NCBI GenBank assembly: GCA_036250225.1
Contig: JAPZLL010000009.1
Coordinates: 186,001-250,000, forward strand
Length of the DNA: 64,000 bases
Direction: 5' to 3'
Source: Cercophora sp. LCS_1
Lineage: Eukaryota > Ascomycota > Sordariomycetes > Sordariales > Lasiosphaeriaceae
The notes below the pieces were generated by a model. The model worked only from the letters and a program-made list of their open reading frames with translations. It searched no databases and had not been told where the DNA came from. This document shows positions 46,868 to 58,089 of the stretch, piece by piece. Made by a program: the position numbers and the translations under genes. How positions within the stretch are numbered: position 1 is the first letter of the stretch; the number at the start of each line of letters is the position of its first letter.

Positions 46868-47908
46868 TCAGACTACATCCAACTGCTCCCTTGTCTCCCT
46901 CACCCCACCCTTCTGCACCGTCTCTTCAGACCGCCCCGCACTCTCCCCAGCCTGGAAATACACTGGTCCCTCAACCGCCCTCTCAACAACGGTATCCTTC
47001 TCAATCCCACCACCCTCCCGTCCCCTGACAAAACCCACCTCCCCACTGCTAATCGACACCCCCCATCTACCCAACACCCGTTCCAAGGGGCCCTTAAGTG
47101 ACGGTCCGCAGGCGGCCATAACAGCCAGTATCTGCTCAGCCATGGTCCACGTCGCAATACTGACAGCCAACGCCCACGAGTCCGTCCTCTGGTCATCCCA
47201 CTCCCGCACAATCACCGCCTTGACGATACACGCCGTGCTCGCCAACAGCCCCAGAGCCATGAGCCCGCAAACAAGCACACGTTCTCGCAGCGGGCGGTGT
47301 AGTTTCCATAGTACCACCATTGGTGCAAGAGACAACGTCACGTCGGTGGTGATGTTTACTGCTGATCCAACGTTGGATGCGATACGGGATGTGTTTGCGC
47401 CGAGACACTTTGCTGTTGGTAGGAGGGAAAAATCCCAGATTGCGGCGAGGGGTTGGCAGACGAGAAAGGCGTAGACGGTGTTGCCGATGAAGTAGGCTGC
47501 TTGGAGGGCTGTGATGATGTAGAGGAAGGCAACCCAAGTTCTGTTGACGGGGATGCGGAGGAGAGTGAGGGCGACGGAGAGTTTGATGCACGTCATGGAG
47601 GCGCCCCAGACCGGAATGGCGAGGTAGGACAGTTTCATGGCGTTGGTTGCAACGGGCAGGGAGATGGTGCGTGGTGTAGGGAAGATTTCGGATTGGAGAA
47701 AGATGTAGTCTGTTATGGTGAGGCAGAAGCCAAGGATGATAAAGTAGTCGGCGGCGTCGAGGCGGTAGGCTGGTCGGAGGCGGAGGTAAAGACGGGTGAA
47801 AAAAGGGATCGAGGTGAGGCAAAGGAGAGTGATGATGACGCCCATGTGGATTTGGGAGAGGAGGGCTGCTCGCGGGGAGATGGGGATTTGGATCTCGGGG
47901 GTCGACAT
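46868..47908 (-). CDS. PTH11-like seven-transmembrane (rhodopsin-domain) protein
   Basis: A single exon of 346 residues from ATG 47908; an in-frame ATG at 47989 would add 27. Seven hydrophobic segments are spaced as in the fungal rhodopsin-like integral membrane family (GVIITLLCLTSIPFFTRL, DAADYFIILGFCLTITDYIF, GASMTCIKLSVALTLLRI, FLYIITALQAAYFIGNTVY). The family signatures AIWDFSLLPTAKCL and LRERVLVCGLMALGLLAS are present. The C-terminal tail is charged. Related proteins include Magnaporthe PTH11, a surface-sensing receptor. Most paralogues are uncharacterised, and the CFEM domain of PTH11 itself is absent. Confidence 0.88.
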   Translation of the reverse strand: MSTPEIQIPISPRAALLSQIHMGVIITLLCLTSIPFFTRLYLRLRPAYRLDAADYFIILGFCLTITDYIFLQSEIFPTPRTISLPVATNAMKLSYLAIPVWGASMTCIKLSVALTLLRIPVNRTWVAFLYIITALQAAYFIGNTVYAFLVCQPLAAIWDFSLLPTAKCLGANTSRIASNVGSAVNITTDVTLSLAPMVVLWKLHRPLRERVLVCGLMALGLLASTACIVKAVIVREWDDQRTDSWALAVSIATWTMAEQILAVMAACGPSLKGPLERVLGRWGVSISSGEVGFVRGREGGGIEKDTVVERAVEGPVYFQAGESAGRSEETVQKGGVRETREQLDVV

Positions 47909-48863
47909 TTTGGTGGCGAGCTGCTGTCTTGATGAGCAGAGCAGGACCCTGAACTGCCAGAATGAGGTCGAGATAACCTTGCGGATCATGAACTAGCAAA
48001 CGGTGGACGGGAGGGACTTAACTACCTGCCTTCGGTTTGGACTGTCCCGAGTCCAAGGAACCACGGACTCGGACCTCTTTCGTGCAGGAAATTGTCTTGG
48101 TTTTGTCGATGAGATTGGTCGACGAAAACGCCACAGGAACGCGGCATCGAGTGAAAATCCGGGGAAGGGAATGAGCAGACGCCACTCTCGTAAAAATGCC
48201 TGAAAGAGGAAAGGCATTCGCATGGCGTGAGGAGACGGAATGTGGAGGGTTGTCTCAAAAAGACATGACTCGGGGCCTTTCGCGATTGAAATTGATGAGG
48301 GGGTTGAAGTTGAATGGCAAGTGGTGGAAAAAGAGTCCGTCTAGACTGTACAAAAAAAGCCATATGCTTGTTCCACAAACACAACATCAAATCGTTCAAA
48401 GCTGCAATATTTTTTTGGAGGGCATATAATATAATTCTCAACACAGTAAATCAACATTTATGGGACATAAAGCATTTCAAATTCCTATAACATATATATT
48501 TAGGCCCTTTTTGTAAAGAAGCACACCTTCCTTAATTTCTCGTGGGTGTTTTTTTTCTTGTAGGATGCGTCCTGGCAATCGAACTTTACGCTCGCGCCAC
48601 TTGAGTGAAGCATCTTTCGGGGGTTAGTCACCTGCTGGCAGCTGCGTGCCTGACGGGGGTGCAATGAACCCCTGCAAGATGAGCGATGTCAGCGTTTGCT
48701 GCGACGCGCTGCGCCTTCCGCAAGGCAAACCAACAGCTTCACTCCAGCCGTCGGGGCACGATCTCGACTGCCTTCAAAAACCGACGCATTGCGAGGGGCA
48801 ACTTGGCTCACCGTCTTTCGACAACCAACTCGACGACAACATCATCATCACATCAATCACGCC
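47909..48863. other. Intergenic, partly AT-rich
   Basis: Upstream of both the PTH11-like gene (minus) and the 2EXR pseudogene (plus). A short AT-rich patch at about 48420-48500 is the only compositional feature. Confidence 0.5.
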
Positions 48864-50125
48864 ATGGCCACTCCAACATTCCTTCTCTTCCCTCAACTTC
48901 CGGCTGAGTTGCGGCACGAGATTTACCTCTTAGCAACACAACCACGCTTTGTCGAACTCCGAGTCTAGTCTCATGAGCTCACCGCAGAGGAAAAAGAAAA
49001 CGATGTCGATGAGCTCAAAGTCTTTACCGCCAACATGGTACCCTGGAACCTTCAACTCGATCCTTCTCTCGCCAACTTTGCCCGCGAATGGCGCAAGGTA
49101 GTTCGCATCCAAGAGCCAGACCGCACGTCCTAGGCCTTCCGCCCTCGACACCCATCCAGCGCCATCCAGACCCGCCTCACCTCATACGGCTTCACCACCA
49201 GCAAACCGCTTCCCCAGCCCTGGGAACCAACGCCGCAGCATCCGTCAATCCCAACCCATCTCCTCCACGGACAGCCCCGGGCCGCCTGGCAAATGACGCG
49301 CCGCCACGCGCTATATAGCGCAGCACCCATCCCGCCACTCCTGCACACATGTGCCGAGTCCCGCGCCGTATTGATCAAGGACGGCTACGAACTCGCGTTC
49401 AAGACGCGCAGTTGCGGACCCCGCACATGGTTCCACTTTGGCAGAGACACGCTCTACCTCTTAAATCTCTCCCTCGAGTGGAACAGCTTCTTTCACGACA
49501 ATAGACCACGGGACAAGCTCGCCAGCTGGGACTTTCACCCCGAAGATATGGTGCGCGTGCGCCGCTGGCACTTGCGGACATTATGCCAGGCTTGGCGTGG
49601 CACCCGAGATCGCGAACGCTTCGGCTGTTTCACAACACGGAACAGTTGTTTTTGGTGAAGATTCATGTCGGACTTGACGTCGTGGGAATAAGGGAAGATA
49701 TAGAAGTCGCTCTACGGAGGAGGCAAGACAGGGTATGGGAGTGGCTCCAGTGCGATGAGGCCGATGTCGCATTGGACTTTTACGCGTCGCGGCTTGGGAG
49801 AGGGATGACATGGAGCAATAAGTGGACGGTGCCCATCAAGCCAGATGTCTCACAGCTCCGGTATTGGACTGAAATGTATGATTGGAAGTCGGCGGGGTTT
49901 ATAAGGGGTCATACTGAAAAGATGGCGGATAGCCTGAGGGCGGAGCGAAAGCGGACACTTCAACGCGAAGGCGGGGCGGCGGAGAGCTGGAATGTGCCAC
50001 CGATTCAGTTTGTCGTTCTTGGGACGCTGCCTCTGCTCCGAGAGATACACGAGGCCAGGGAGAGATATAGACTGACGCTAGAAGAGGAGAGGAAGGACGA
50101 AGGTGGTGTTGCACCGTTGAGTTGA
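48864..50125 (+). pseudogene. 2EXR-domain protein gene, disrupted
   Basis: Starts at ATG 48864 with the 2EXR opening FLLFPQLPAELRHEIYLLA. The same frame continues through two stops, both TAG (48966-48968 and 49131-49133), into clearly protein-like sequence (LLHTCAESRAVLIKDGYELA, TWFHFGRDTLYLLNL). Near 49580 the frame shifts, and the rest (GLAWHPRSRTLRLFHN, WTVPIKPDVSQLRYWTEMYD) runs in another frame to a stop at 50125. 2EXR proteins are abundant in Pezizomycotina and of unknown function. Both TAG codons would be CAG (Gln) with a single C-to-T change at CpA. Confidence 0.72.
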
Positions 50126-50291
50126 GTTGAGAATCAGATGTGAAAAGGTCACCATATGCTGTTTTTCTAGACAGGACCTCGGGATCTATTGGGTATACAA
50201 ATCTATTTTCTATGGCGAAAGGAAGGCTATAGTCTAGTTTACCTCTCCACATGTCCTTCGGGGCCGTCCTCACTGTATCGATGAAATTGCC

Positions 50292-51528
50292 TCACCTCCC
50301 TCCCAAGCCGCGTCCCGTCCCACCACCTAATCCACGCCCAAGTCCACCTCCTACTCCTCCACGTCCAAGACCACCACCGAGAGTTGCCGTCCCAAATCCA
50401 TTCTCTCCCCTCTCAGCCCGCTCAACCTCAGACCCAGCCAACTGCTCCCCAGACCCCATCTGACCAAGTTGTATCCCCTGCAACTTATCCCTGATCCTAT
50501 CCTTCAACTTCTTCTTAGCAGGGCGATCGTCAACCCAGTCCCTCCCCCCGCATGTCTTGATCCTAAAATGCCCAAGGTACATAAACATCCCAAGCACGAT
50601 ATACTCCGGCACCAACGCCATCAGCGCAAAAGCAGTAGCCGACCCAAACAGCGAACTCCACATCGACGTGGTGATGTTATTCCCCGTTGCCTCGAACACA
50701 CCGATGATACCGTAGGCTGTGCGTAGCGCCAGGGGCGGCGCGGAGAGGAGCATGTAGCGGAGGTACTATCGATATCAGCATCAGCATCGTACCGTATCGT
50801 TCCATCAACGGAGAACGTGAGAGAGAATGCAAACAGGGAATGTGAAAAGTAATGTGACAGAGAAACAAACATACAGTGTGATGATCCTCCCTGATCTCGT
50901 TCCGTCTGAGAAAATACAAATACCTGCATATCAGCGTCAGCAACACAAACACGGCGAGGAACTCGAAATACGCGATTTTCGACAGCCTTGTTTGCGAATC
51001 GGCTTCTCCGGGTTTACCAGTCATACCGCCTGCTGAACCGAGCAGCCCGGCGGCAACGAGGATGAGGATACCGCAGATCTTTTGGATTTTGCTGAGGCGA
51101 TCGTCGTGCGGGAAGTTGGCGGTTGAGCTGCAATTTTCCAAGTTAGCAAGCGTGATGAAGGGAGAAGGGGGACGGGGAGGTACTGACACCAGGGCCGAGA
51201 GACGGTTGAATGCAGTGAGGAGCGGGACGAGGCCGATGTTGAGGAGGACGTAGGTTGCTTTGATGAGCGGGATGTTTTGTCGATCGTTTTGGTAGGCGAT
51301 TACGAGGGCGCCGCCGGCTAGACGGACTGGAGTTTCAGGTTAGAGACTGTTGTTTTTGGGGGAGGGGGGGATTTTGAGGAGGAGCTTACCCATGGCAAAG
51401 ACCATGAGGGGGTACCAGGCCATTTTGGGGCCGTATTTCCAGCAGCGGATGCCAATGTAGGTCATGTAGATGGTGGCGGGGATGTAAAAGATGATTTGGG
51501 CGATGCCCAATGCTGTGTGTTGGTTCAT
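50292..51528 (-). CDS. Multipass membrane protein with a Gly/Arg-rich tail
   Basis: Four exons (51528-51390, 51326-51188, 51127-50875, 50765-50292; introns 63, 60 and 109 bases) give 334 residues. About seven hydrophobic segments are visible (ALGIAQIIFYIPATIYMTYI, MAWYPLMVFAM, ATYVLLNIGLVPLLTAF, ICGILILVAAGLLGSAGGM, FEFLAVFVLLTLICRYLYFL, AFALMALVPEYIVLGMFMYL). The pattern resembles fungal seven-helix proteins of unknown function such as the DUF7702 group, from memory. The C-terminal ~70 residues are charged, then a GLGRG/GGGLGRG repeat. No ligand or partner can be inferred. Confidence 0.8.
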
Positions 51529-52836
51529 GCCTTTGAATTTTGTTCGAGCTGGCTAGCTCGATATCTCTCGTCGGCAGGGTGGGCGATTGAGGCCGGGTTG
51601 GGTGCAATGTGACAGGAAGACTATGCCAAAATGAAAGGATTGACGCCTTGGGACCCTCTACATATACTGATTCAAACGAGGTTCAAAACACAAATCTCCT
51701 GGGTCCCTGGGTGCGCATCCGTCAGGCTCCCTCCCGTCAAATCACTCATGACGTCCCGGATATAACGTATCTCCAAACCAAGCCATCATAAATACGCGTC
51801 TTCAAGTCTTCGATCTCTCTTTTATCGTTCGAAATATGATTGATTCATCATTTGGCACCGCCGAAAATGGCTCTCATTCGCCCAGATACGCCAAGCCCCA
51901 GCCGCCGCGCCATCCCCAGCGAGCGCCTCACAAGTGCATGAAATGCTTGTTTTGCGGCACAGAAGCTTGTCTCTGAATGGACGTTGGCTTGGCGCCCTCC
52001 CTGTGTAACATTGACAAAGGATGAAGACGGGACGGTTCATGTCACACAGGGTCACCACCCAGCATAACTGCCTGAAAGGGCAGGTAGGTCGGTACCTCAG
52101 TCCACCGCTCCTGTGCCGCGCGTTTGCGGGAGAGAGCATGCGACTCGTCATGCCCCGTATCTTGAGACCTCGGTGACGCACGCGTCGCCCCAGACTGGCA
52201 CTGCGCATATGATTCTGCCGCGCACGGGCGTTGCTCCCAAGCGAGCACACCTGAAATATTTCATTGGGCTACCTCCTGAGCTTTGAGCCCGATCGAGGGT
52301 TTCTCGTCAAGAGAATGCGGCTGTGTTGATCGTCTTGCGGTGGTAACAATGACGACAACAATGCTACATAATGTATCAGTACAGATCAATCGCATGTATC
52401 ATCGCACTACCTTGGCAAATCTTTGATAAAATAAACGGCACAGACAAAACAAGTCGAAGATACATGGAGCGAATCCAAGATTCCAATGCATCACTCATAG
52501 TTTCATACCTAATTACTACCTAAAACGCTTTTAACAAGGCTTTGGGTTTTTCTCTTGACCCCTATCCGGATTTTTTTATACCTAGCTGGGCTGCTTGAAG
52601 TGGCATCAGCTGAGTTTAGTGCGCCGTTTTTCCTGTTACCCACTTCCCTTGCTTAGGTGGTTCCCTTGCCGACCCTACCAACAAGCCAAATACCAAGTCA
52701 CATTCAAGTGCCACCAGCGTCGTCACCGTGAACCCGAGGATTCCTCTCAACATCAATCTCCGTCTTCTTTCCGCTCTCGCCCAGTAAAGTGAACGAAGGG
52801 AACCAGGAGAGCTCCTTTCTATGCTTCCACAGATAC
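51529..52836. other. Intergenic
   Basis: About 1.3 kb between the 5' end of the 50292-51528 gene and the 3' end of the next minus-strand gene. Somewhat AT-rich from 52.3 to 52.6 kb. No gene seen. Confidence 0.5.
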
Positions 52837-54082
52837 TCAGTCTTCTTCTTCGTTGCCTGCCGGCCGTGGTCCCATCTCCGCTTGACGGGATTTGTGAACA
52901 GTCGCCAAAAGAACCGGATAATGGAGACCAAGACATAGGGCGAACAGGACCGTGCCTCCGAGAAGACCGCCAAGGAGCCGGTAGAAGGCTGTCGAGCTGG
53001 TGTCGTTGAGAATGGGATTGTTGCTCATGCCGAAGATGCCCTGTGGGTTTGAAATCAGTGGATTAGAAAGTTTGAGAGCGAAGGAAAGACATACTACGAC
53101 GAGTGCCGGGCCTAAATAAATGATGGTGAGCCATGTGAGCATGCTGGTGTTTTCGTTCTGCTCAACACCTAGGACTGAAGTGATCTGATAAATGTTAGTG
53201 AGATAGAGAAGTGAAAGGAAGAGAGATGGGACATACACCCTCGCGGAGCTTGTAGCCTTGCTCCACACGCTGCTGGACAAAGTGGTATGCCGTCTCCAAG
53301 CGCTTGAACTTCTTCTCGAGTTCCTCGTCCATTTTCGATGCTGCGCTCTTCATATCTTCATGGCGAATTGCTGCACCCTGCGTGTAACTGTCAGCCTACG
53401 GTTCATGACGAGTATGTGCGTTCCCGTGTAAGGTAGGCATCGCTTACGTTCTCAAGCAGCTTGTTCATCTTTTCCCTCCCTTTCTTGACTTCATCGATGG
53501 CCTTTTCCAGCATGTCGCGAAACGAACGAAGCGATTCATAACCCCAAAGCATCTGCTTCAACTTCTTGAGGGCCCGATCCGATTTCTCCCGCTCCATACC
53601 ATTTAGCAAGACTTTTCATCGGAATCCATTACTCCATCAATCTCGCGCATGAAATCATCACACTCCTTGGCCAAAGCAAGACATATGTAGCCCATAAACA
53701 TCAAGAAAACCGGCGACCTGGCAGCGTCTTGCTGATGGATGAACATTTGCAAAATTCTCGAGGCCTCCTCGGTGTATTCCTTGACTTGCTCTTCATCGAA
53801 TAGCTCGCAGATAATCGTGCATGTCCAACTCCGCCCCATGGCATCTCCGGTGATAGCCAGCGAGACCGATAGCTCATGGATCTTGTTGAGCTCATGTGTG
53901 TTCCACAGCAGGATAGCCGGACCCGGTCGATCATCGTGGACGCCAAGGGGCGGGAAGTCTCGATCATTGTCACGCTCCTCAACTGCATTGGTTAACTTGT
54001 GCCCCTTGTCAACAGGAATAGGTTCCGGCGCGTAACCGAACACTGAAGTTTTTAATAAGACTTTTGCTGAATCCATTAACAT
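52837..54082 (-). CDS. CorA-like two-helix membrane protein with GMS in place of GMN
   Basis: Proposed five exons (54082-53633, 53591-53448, 53377-53237, 53184-53095, 53040-52837), 342 residues. The soluble N-terminal part is followed by a coiled coil (LRSFRDMLEKAIDEVKKGRE, EELEKKFKRLETAYHFVQQR). Then come a membrane helix (MLTWLTIIYLGPALVV), the loop GIFGMSNNPI, and a second helix (LLGGLLGGTVLFALCLGLHY). This helix-loop-helix end has the CorA layout, but the GMN signature reads GMS. The first intron proposed is only 41 bases. The start is uncertain: no ATG lies upstream in frame before a stop, so an upstream exon may be missing or the N-terminus truncated. CorA proteins move Mg2+ as pentamers, but many fungal CorA-like proteins have no tested transport. 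Confidence 0.6.
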
Positions 54083-54477
54083 CTTGGAAGGCTCTTTCCA
54101 CAAAAACTTTATTCCTTCAATATAGCCAATGGACAATAAGGAAGGCTACTCTATAGATAATATATCTTCACCGGCTCTTCTCGCACTAGCAGCATGCACG
54201 CGGATGGGACCGGGTTTGAAAGTATCGAAGGATCTGATGGATGAAAATACCCCAGCCCCAAATTGGCAAACCAGGGCAAAACCAGCACAGAATCAGCGAA
54301 GAGCCAGGGAAAAGTGGTGTCCAATAACAATGGTACTTTGCCTTATAAAGGGGAATGGGAAATTGAAGCAATTATCGGCGAGGAATTGGTCGACGGCACA
54401 ATCCGCTATATTGTTACCCATCCATATCCCTAAGCTTCGTGTAATTCTCTTCAAAAACAGTTGATCCAAAGTCAAAG
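54083..54477. other. Intergenic
   Basis: Between two minus-strand genes. It could hold an unrecognised first exon or the promoter of the CorA-like gene at 52837-54082. Confidence 0.45.
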
Positions 54478-56158
54478 TCACCCCTGACCAGGACCCTCCC
54501 CTGCAACACTCTCCACCTCTGCAGTCGAAACCCCTCCCGGCGCCCCAGACTCCAACTCCACACCGCCGCAATCGTCCAAAACCTTGGCCATACAGCGCCA
54601 CAGCCTCGCATCTGCTACAAACCGTGGATTCATAGACGATGCCAACGCCACCTTCTGCGCCAACGCTCGCCTCTGGGCACCACATACGTCATAATATCTC
54701 TTTTCCCGCTCCTGTATATCACTTTCAGGCTCATCATCGGCTGCCAGCTCATCAGCCAGGGCAACCGCATTTGGAGCTGCGGCTCGCGTCACCAGGGCAG
54801 TGGCCAAGCCACGTTCGCCGATGTCCCCTTGGTCGTCTTCATCTCTCCGAGCCTGAGCGAGCAGGTAGAGGGCCTGGAGGTGGTTGTAGTCTTGCAGGGC
54901 ATCTTGATTGACCAAGCGCATGAATCGGGAGATCATCTGACCGCGTTTCCAGTCGTCGGGACTGAGTGCGTGCTTCCTACTGCTTCGTTCATTCTCGGCT
55001 TCAAAGCCTGTTCGGAAGGCATTGGTAAGGGGCTCGTCCAGCACCAAGTCCCGAGGGTGAGGCAGGCCTGGCGTGGAAAGCAGCTGGACGGGGGGAGCGG
55101 TGGAGCAGAAGGCCCAGTCGATGATGCAAGTGATGTTCATGTCGTCATCGATGAAGAGGTTCTGAGTACTGATGTCGTGATGGTAAAGGGGGAAGCCAGG
55201 GGCCGATGAGCACGCGGAAGGATTGATCATGTTGGGGATGACTGTGTCCTGGAGGAGCTCGCTGGCGAGACAGTACTGGAATCGGTTCGCGCTGGACTCG
55301 GCTAGCCCACCGATGGTCACGAAGTCGTTCCAGCGGTCCGTTGCAGCGTGGTACTCAGCGAAGTCCGAATACTCCTGCGGCACGGGTAGCGGAGCGCGTA
55401 AGACGTGATACCCCATGGGCAGCTGCTCGGCGTGGAGGCGAAGGGCGGCAGCCAGGGAGACGAAGTACTCCGATTCGCTGTGAAAGGGGTCGCGTTCTAT
55501 GTCCTCGATTATCCCCCGGTCTTCGAAAATATGCCCCGGAGAGAGGCATTCACCCACGTAGTATCCTTCGTCGCCTTCCAAGAGAGATCCGATTGTCGGA
55601 AAGCGGAGATCAAACAACTGGCGGGCGAAACGTCCAAGTTGGTGCATGATCTTCACCTTCTCTTCGTCGGTCACGGGTCGGCCTGCTCTGCGGGGCCCGG
55701 GTTGTTCATGTGGGTGCGTTTGCCAGTTGTACTTGGAGAGTGGTTCTCCAGGGGCTTTGCTCATGAGAATGAAGGGAATCCCGATGTCATTGCCATGGGT
55801 AGAGCTTGCAACGATCAGCCCAAGATACGGAAGAACGCTTCGAAAAGGCATACCTGTAGTGAAAGACCTCCGGGACAGGTATGGTAGTGTGCTTTCGGAC
55901 GTATTTGAGGGTAGCTGCCTCGCTGGCTAGGAGGCGCTCGGTGATGTTTCCAGGTGGAGCATGCGATGCGCTGGGGGCCCGAAACACCCACTCAACTCCA
56001 TCATCAAAGGAAAGAAATATCGCAAAGTTATATGCGCCTGCTTTGGGGGTTTGGGAGGCGTCGCAGGTGCACGGGCAACCTCGAAGGCGCTCTGCCAGCT
56101 GAATGAGGTTGCCGAGATCGAAGTCTGCGTAGAAAAATACCTCTGGCTTTTTGCCCAT
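54478..56158 (-). CDS. Aminoglycoside-phosphotransferase (APH)-family kinase-like protein
   Basis: Two exons (56158-55854 and 55804-54478, 49-base intron) give 543 residues. The N-lobe reads FAIFLSFDDGVEWVFRAP, then ASEAATLKYVRKHTTIPVPE with the conserved Glu helix. The junction reads VFHYSSTHGNDIGIPFILMS as expected for this family. The catalytic loop is FPLYHHDISTQNLFID (catalytic Asp and Asn), and the metal Asp lies in ITCIIDWAFC. Fungal members of this large family rarely act on antibiotics. Their substrates are mostly unknown small molecules or none. All kinase residues I can identify are kept, so activity is plausible. Confidence 0.88.
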
Positions 56159-57219
56159 CGCAGAGTTAGTTGGTATTATGAATGGTCGGAAATTGCCACC
56201 GGGGCGTGATTGTGGATGCGTTTGTCGGTTTGGGCTGGGAGCGTTCGGGTGGTGGAGTATAGGACAGAAATCTCTTGTCCTCTCCCCCCGGAGAGTGCGA
56301 AGATGCTTTGTTTGTATTGGCAAGAGGATGATAAGTTCGAACAGGACGGGGCCTTTGAGGTTCGCGGGGCACCAACAGGTCGGCCAAGTGTGGGTCAGCA
56401 AGCTGGTTTACCCAATAGAACGGCGGAGTGCCCTATTTTCCATGTTTGACTCCAACGGCCCGTCTAAGGCCCTGAAATTTCTGGGGTCTGTCCCGAGCGC
56501 TAATGGCGGGCGTTTCACAGGCACTAGCTGGGTCCATTTGGGCTTGACGCGGCCCTTTGCCGCCGTTTGTCACCAACGTGCTACCAACATGCCACCAACA
56601 TGCCCCCAAACTTACAAAGCTGAGTTTAGAGTCAACGGCTGTAATATCCCTCGTAACCATACGTCAAAAAACGACGTCCCCTGAGACGAAGAAGTCTTGG
56701 CCACCCTCTGTTGGTTATCTGGTGCTTCCCGGGTCTGGGGCAAACATGACCTCTTGGATCCTCAACCCTGCTACGGAAGGGTGTTAGCCGTCCGTCGTCC
56801 CAAAAGAGAAACAAAACCAAGCGCCCTGACTTCCATTTCTAGCCCATTTAGGACTTGCCCGGGGATAATTTGGGCAGCATCGAGACCAAGATAGACAGGA
56901 TAGCCGTTTTGTGTCGCCGCCCCTATCTCAGAAGTACCACCCGGACCAACAAGCCGTGGTTTTATGCAAGGGTCAACCCGTGATTCCATCGTGGCATGGA
57001 TAGGGTGCCGCAACAACCTCGCACATAAGACGCAAGGGTCTTTTTGTGTATCGGAGCATTGCAACTCGGTTTTACGGCCATAGAAACACAAAGACACACA
57101 CAGGCGGGCGATCAAGGCCCGCAGACCGTCGTCAGAGCTGTTGCCGAGGTCATTGATGGATGTTTCCCACATTTACGAGGGTATTGATCAGCTGAAATTA
57201 TGATCTATCTCCATGTCTA
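56159..57219. other. Intergenic
   Basis: Upstream of the APH-like gene and downstream of the phosphorylase-like gene. A minus-strand frame of 133 codons (57172-56771) begins at ATG, but I recognise no domain in it, so I leave it uncalled. Confidence 0.45.
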
Positions 57220-57885
57220 TCAATTCTCGTCAAGAAACCTCCTTAATACATCCTCAACTCGCCTAAATAGCACCTCTCTCCTTCTTTGTATATGCGCACT
57301 ATCCTCATTGGCAAGCGTCTCTCTCCCGTAGCGTGCCACGTTATTCGAGATTAGCAGGAGATACCCAAAGCCTGTATTCTGCTCCCGAGATGCCAACGCC
57401 ATGTGTCCGACCTCGCAGTCGACCCAGTCGCACTTCGGCTGCCACTCAGCCAGCCACGCGGCCGATTCTAACAGGGGTGACATGACTGTGACAATATCAC
57501 CCCTCAGTACGCCTTCAGCCTCACTCGCGGCCGGGTTCAAGACATTATCCCAGCTCGTCAGCTCGCTGCCCAAATAGCTGTTGCTCCCAGTAACCAACAA
57601 CGCGTTTGGTGGGTCACCAAGCCGGAGAGAGCCGGCTTTGCCAACATAAATGACGCATCTAGCGCCATTCAGCTCCTTCAGTGACCGGACAAGCTCACGC
57701 GAAGCGTCACCCCAAAGGCTCGCCATACACTCTAGAAAGGCAATAGTGCTGCCACTCGGCAATGTCCGTTTCTGCCAGGCAAACAACTTTTCCTTCCCAT
57801 CCTCTATCCCAGTCTCCCAATCATCACCCACAAGCCCAGAAAGCTGGAAAACGTATCCAACAACAACCACATCGACCTTGCCCAT
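57220..57885 (-). CDS. Nucleoside-phosphorylase-superfamily-like protein
   Basis: A single exon of 221 residues from the first in-frame ATG (57885). VVVVGYVFQ opens the fold. CVIYVGKAGSLRLGDPPNAL corresponds to the phosphorylase glycine turn, and WVDCEVGHMALASREQNTGF to the Asp/Glu-rich substrate block. LLLISNNVARYGRETL then matches the closing strand. This pattern matches a poorly known fungal branch of the PNP/UDP-phosphorylase superfamily. Related domains also serve as effector modules of NLR-like proteins. The gene is divergent from the CorA-like gene that follows, with about 200 bases between the two start codons. Confidence 0.6.
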   Translation of the reverse strand: MGKVDVVVVGYVFQLSGLVGDDWETGIEDGKEKLFAWQKRTLPSGSTIAFLECMASLWGDASRELVRSLKELNGARCVIYVGKAGSLRLGDPPNALLVTGSNSYLGSELTSWDNVLNPAASEAEGVLRGDIVTVMSPLLESAAWLAEWQPKCDWVDCEVGHMALASREQNTGFGYLLLISNNVARYGRETLANEDSAHIQRRREVLFRRVEDVLRRFLDEN

Positions 57886-58089
57886 TTCCTTCAGATTTGA
57901 CTCCAAAAAGGGCGTCTGAAGCTGATGATTCGTCGGCAAGATATATCGAACAGGAGCCGGGTCTCTTCCAACAAGAGAAAACCAAGTTGCTATGAGCCCG
58001 GCATAGTGCTGTACATATGCAGCACTCGGGAAACAGTTGACGAGTATGACATTCTCCCCATCGACACGCGACCGAGTAACAGTCGGGCG

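Noticed and set aside
56771..57172. Minus-strand frame of 133 codons beginning at ATG
   Set aside because: No domain, repeat or signal was recognised, and its position downstream of the phosphorylase-like gene gives no support.
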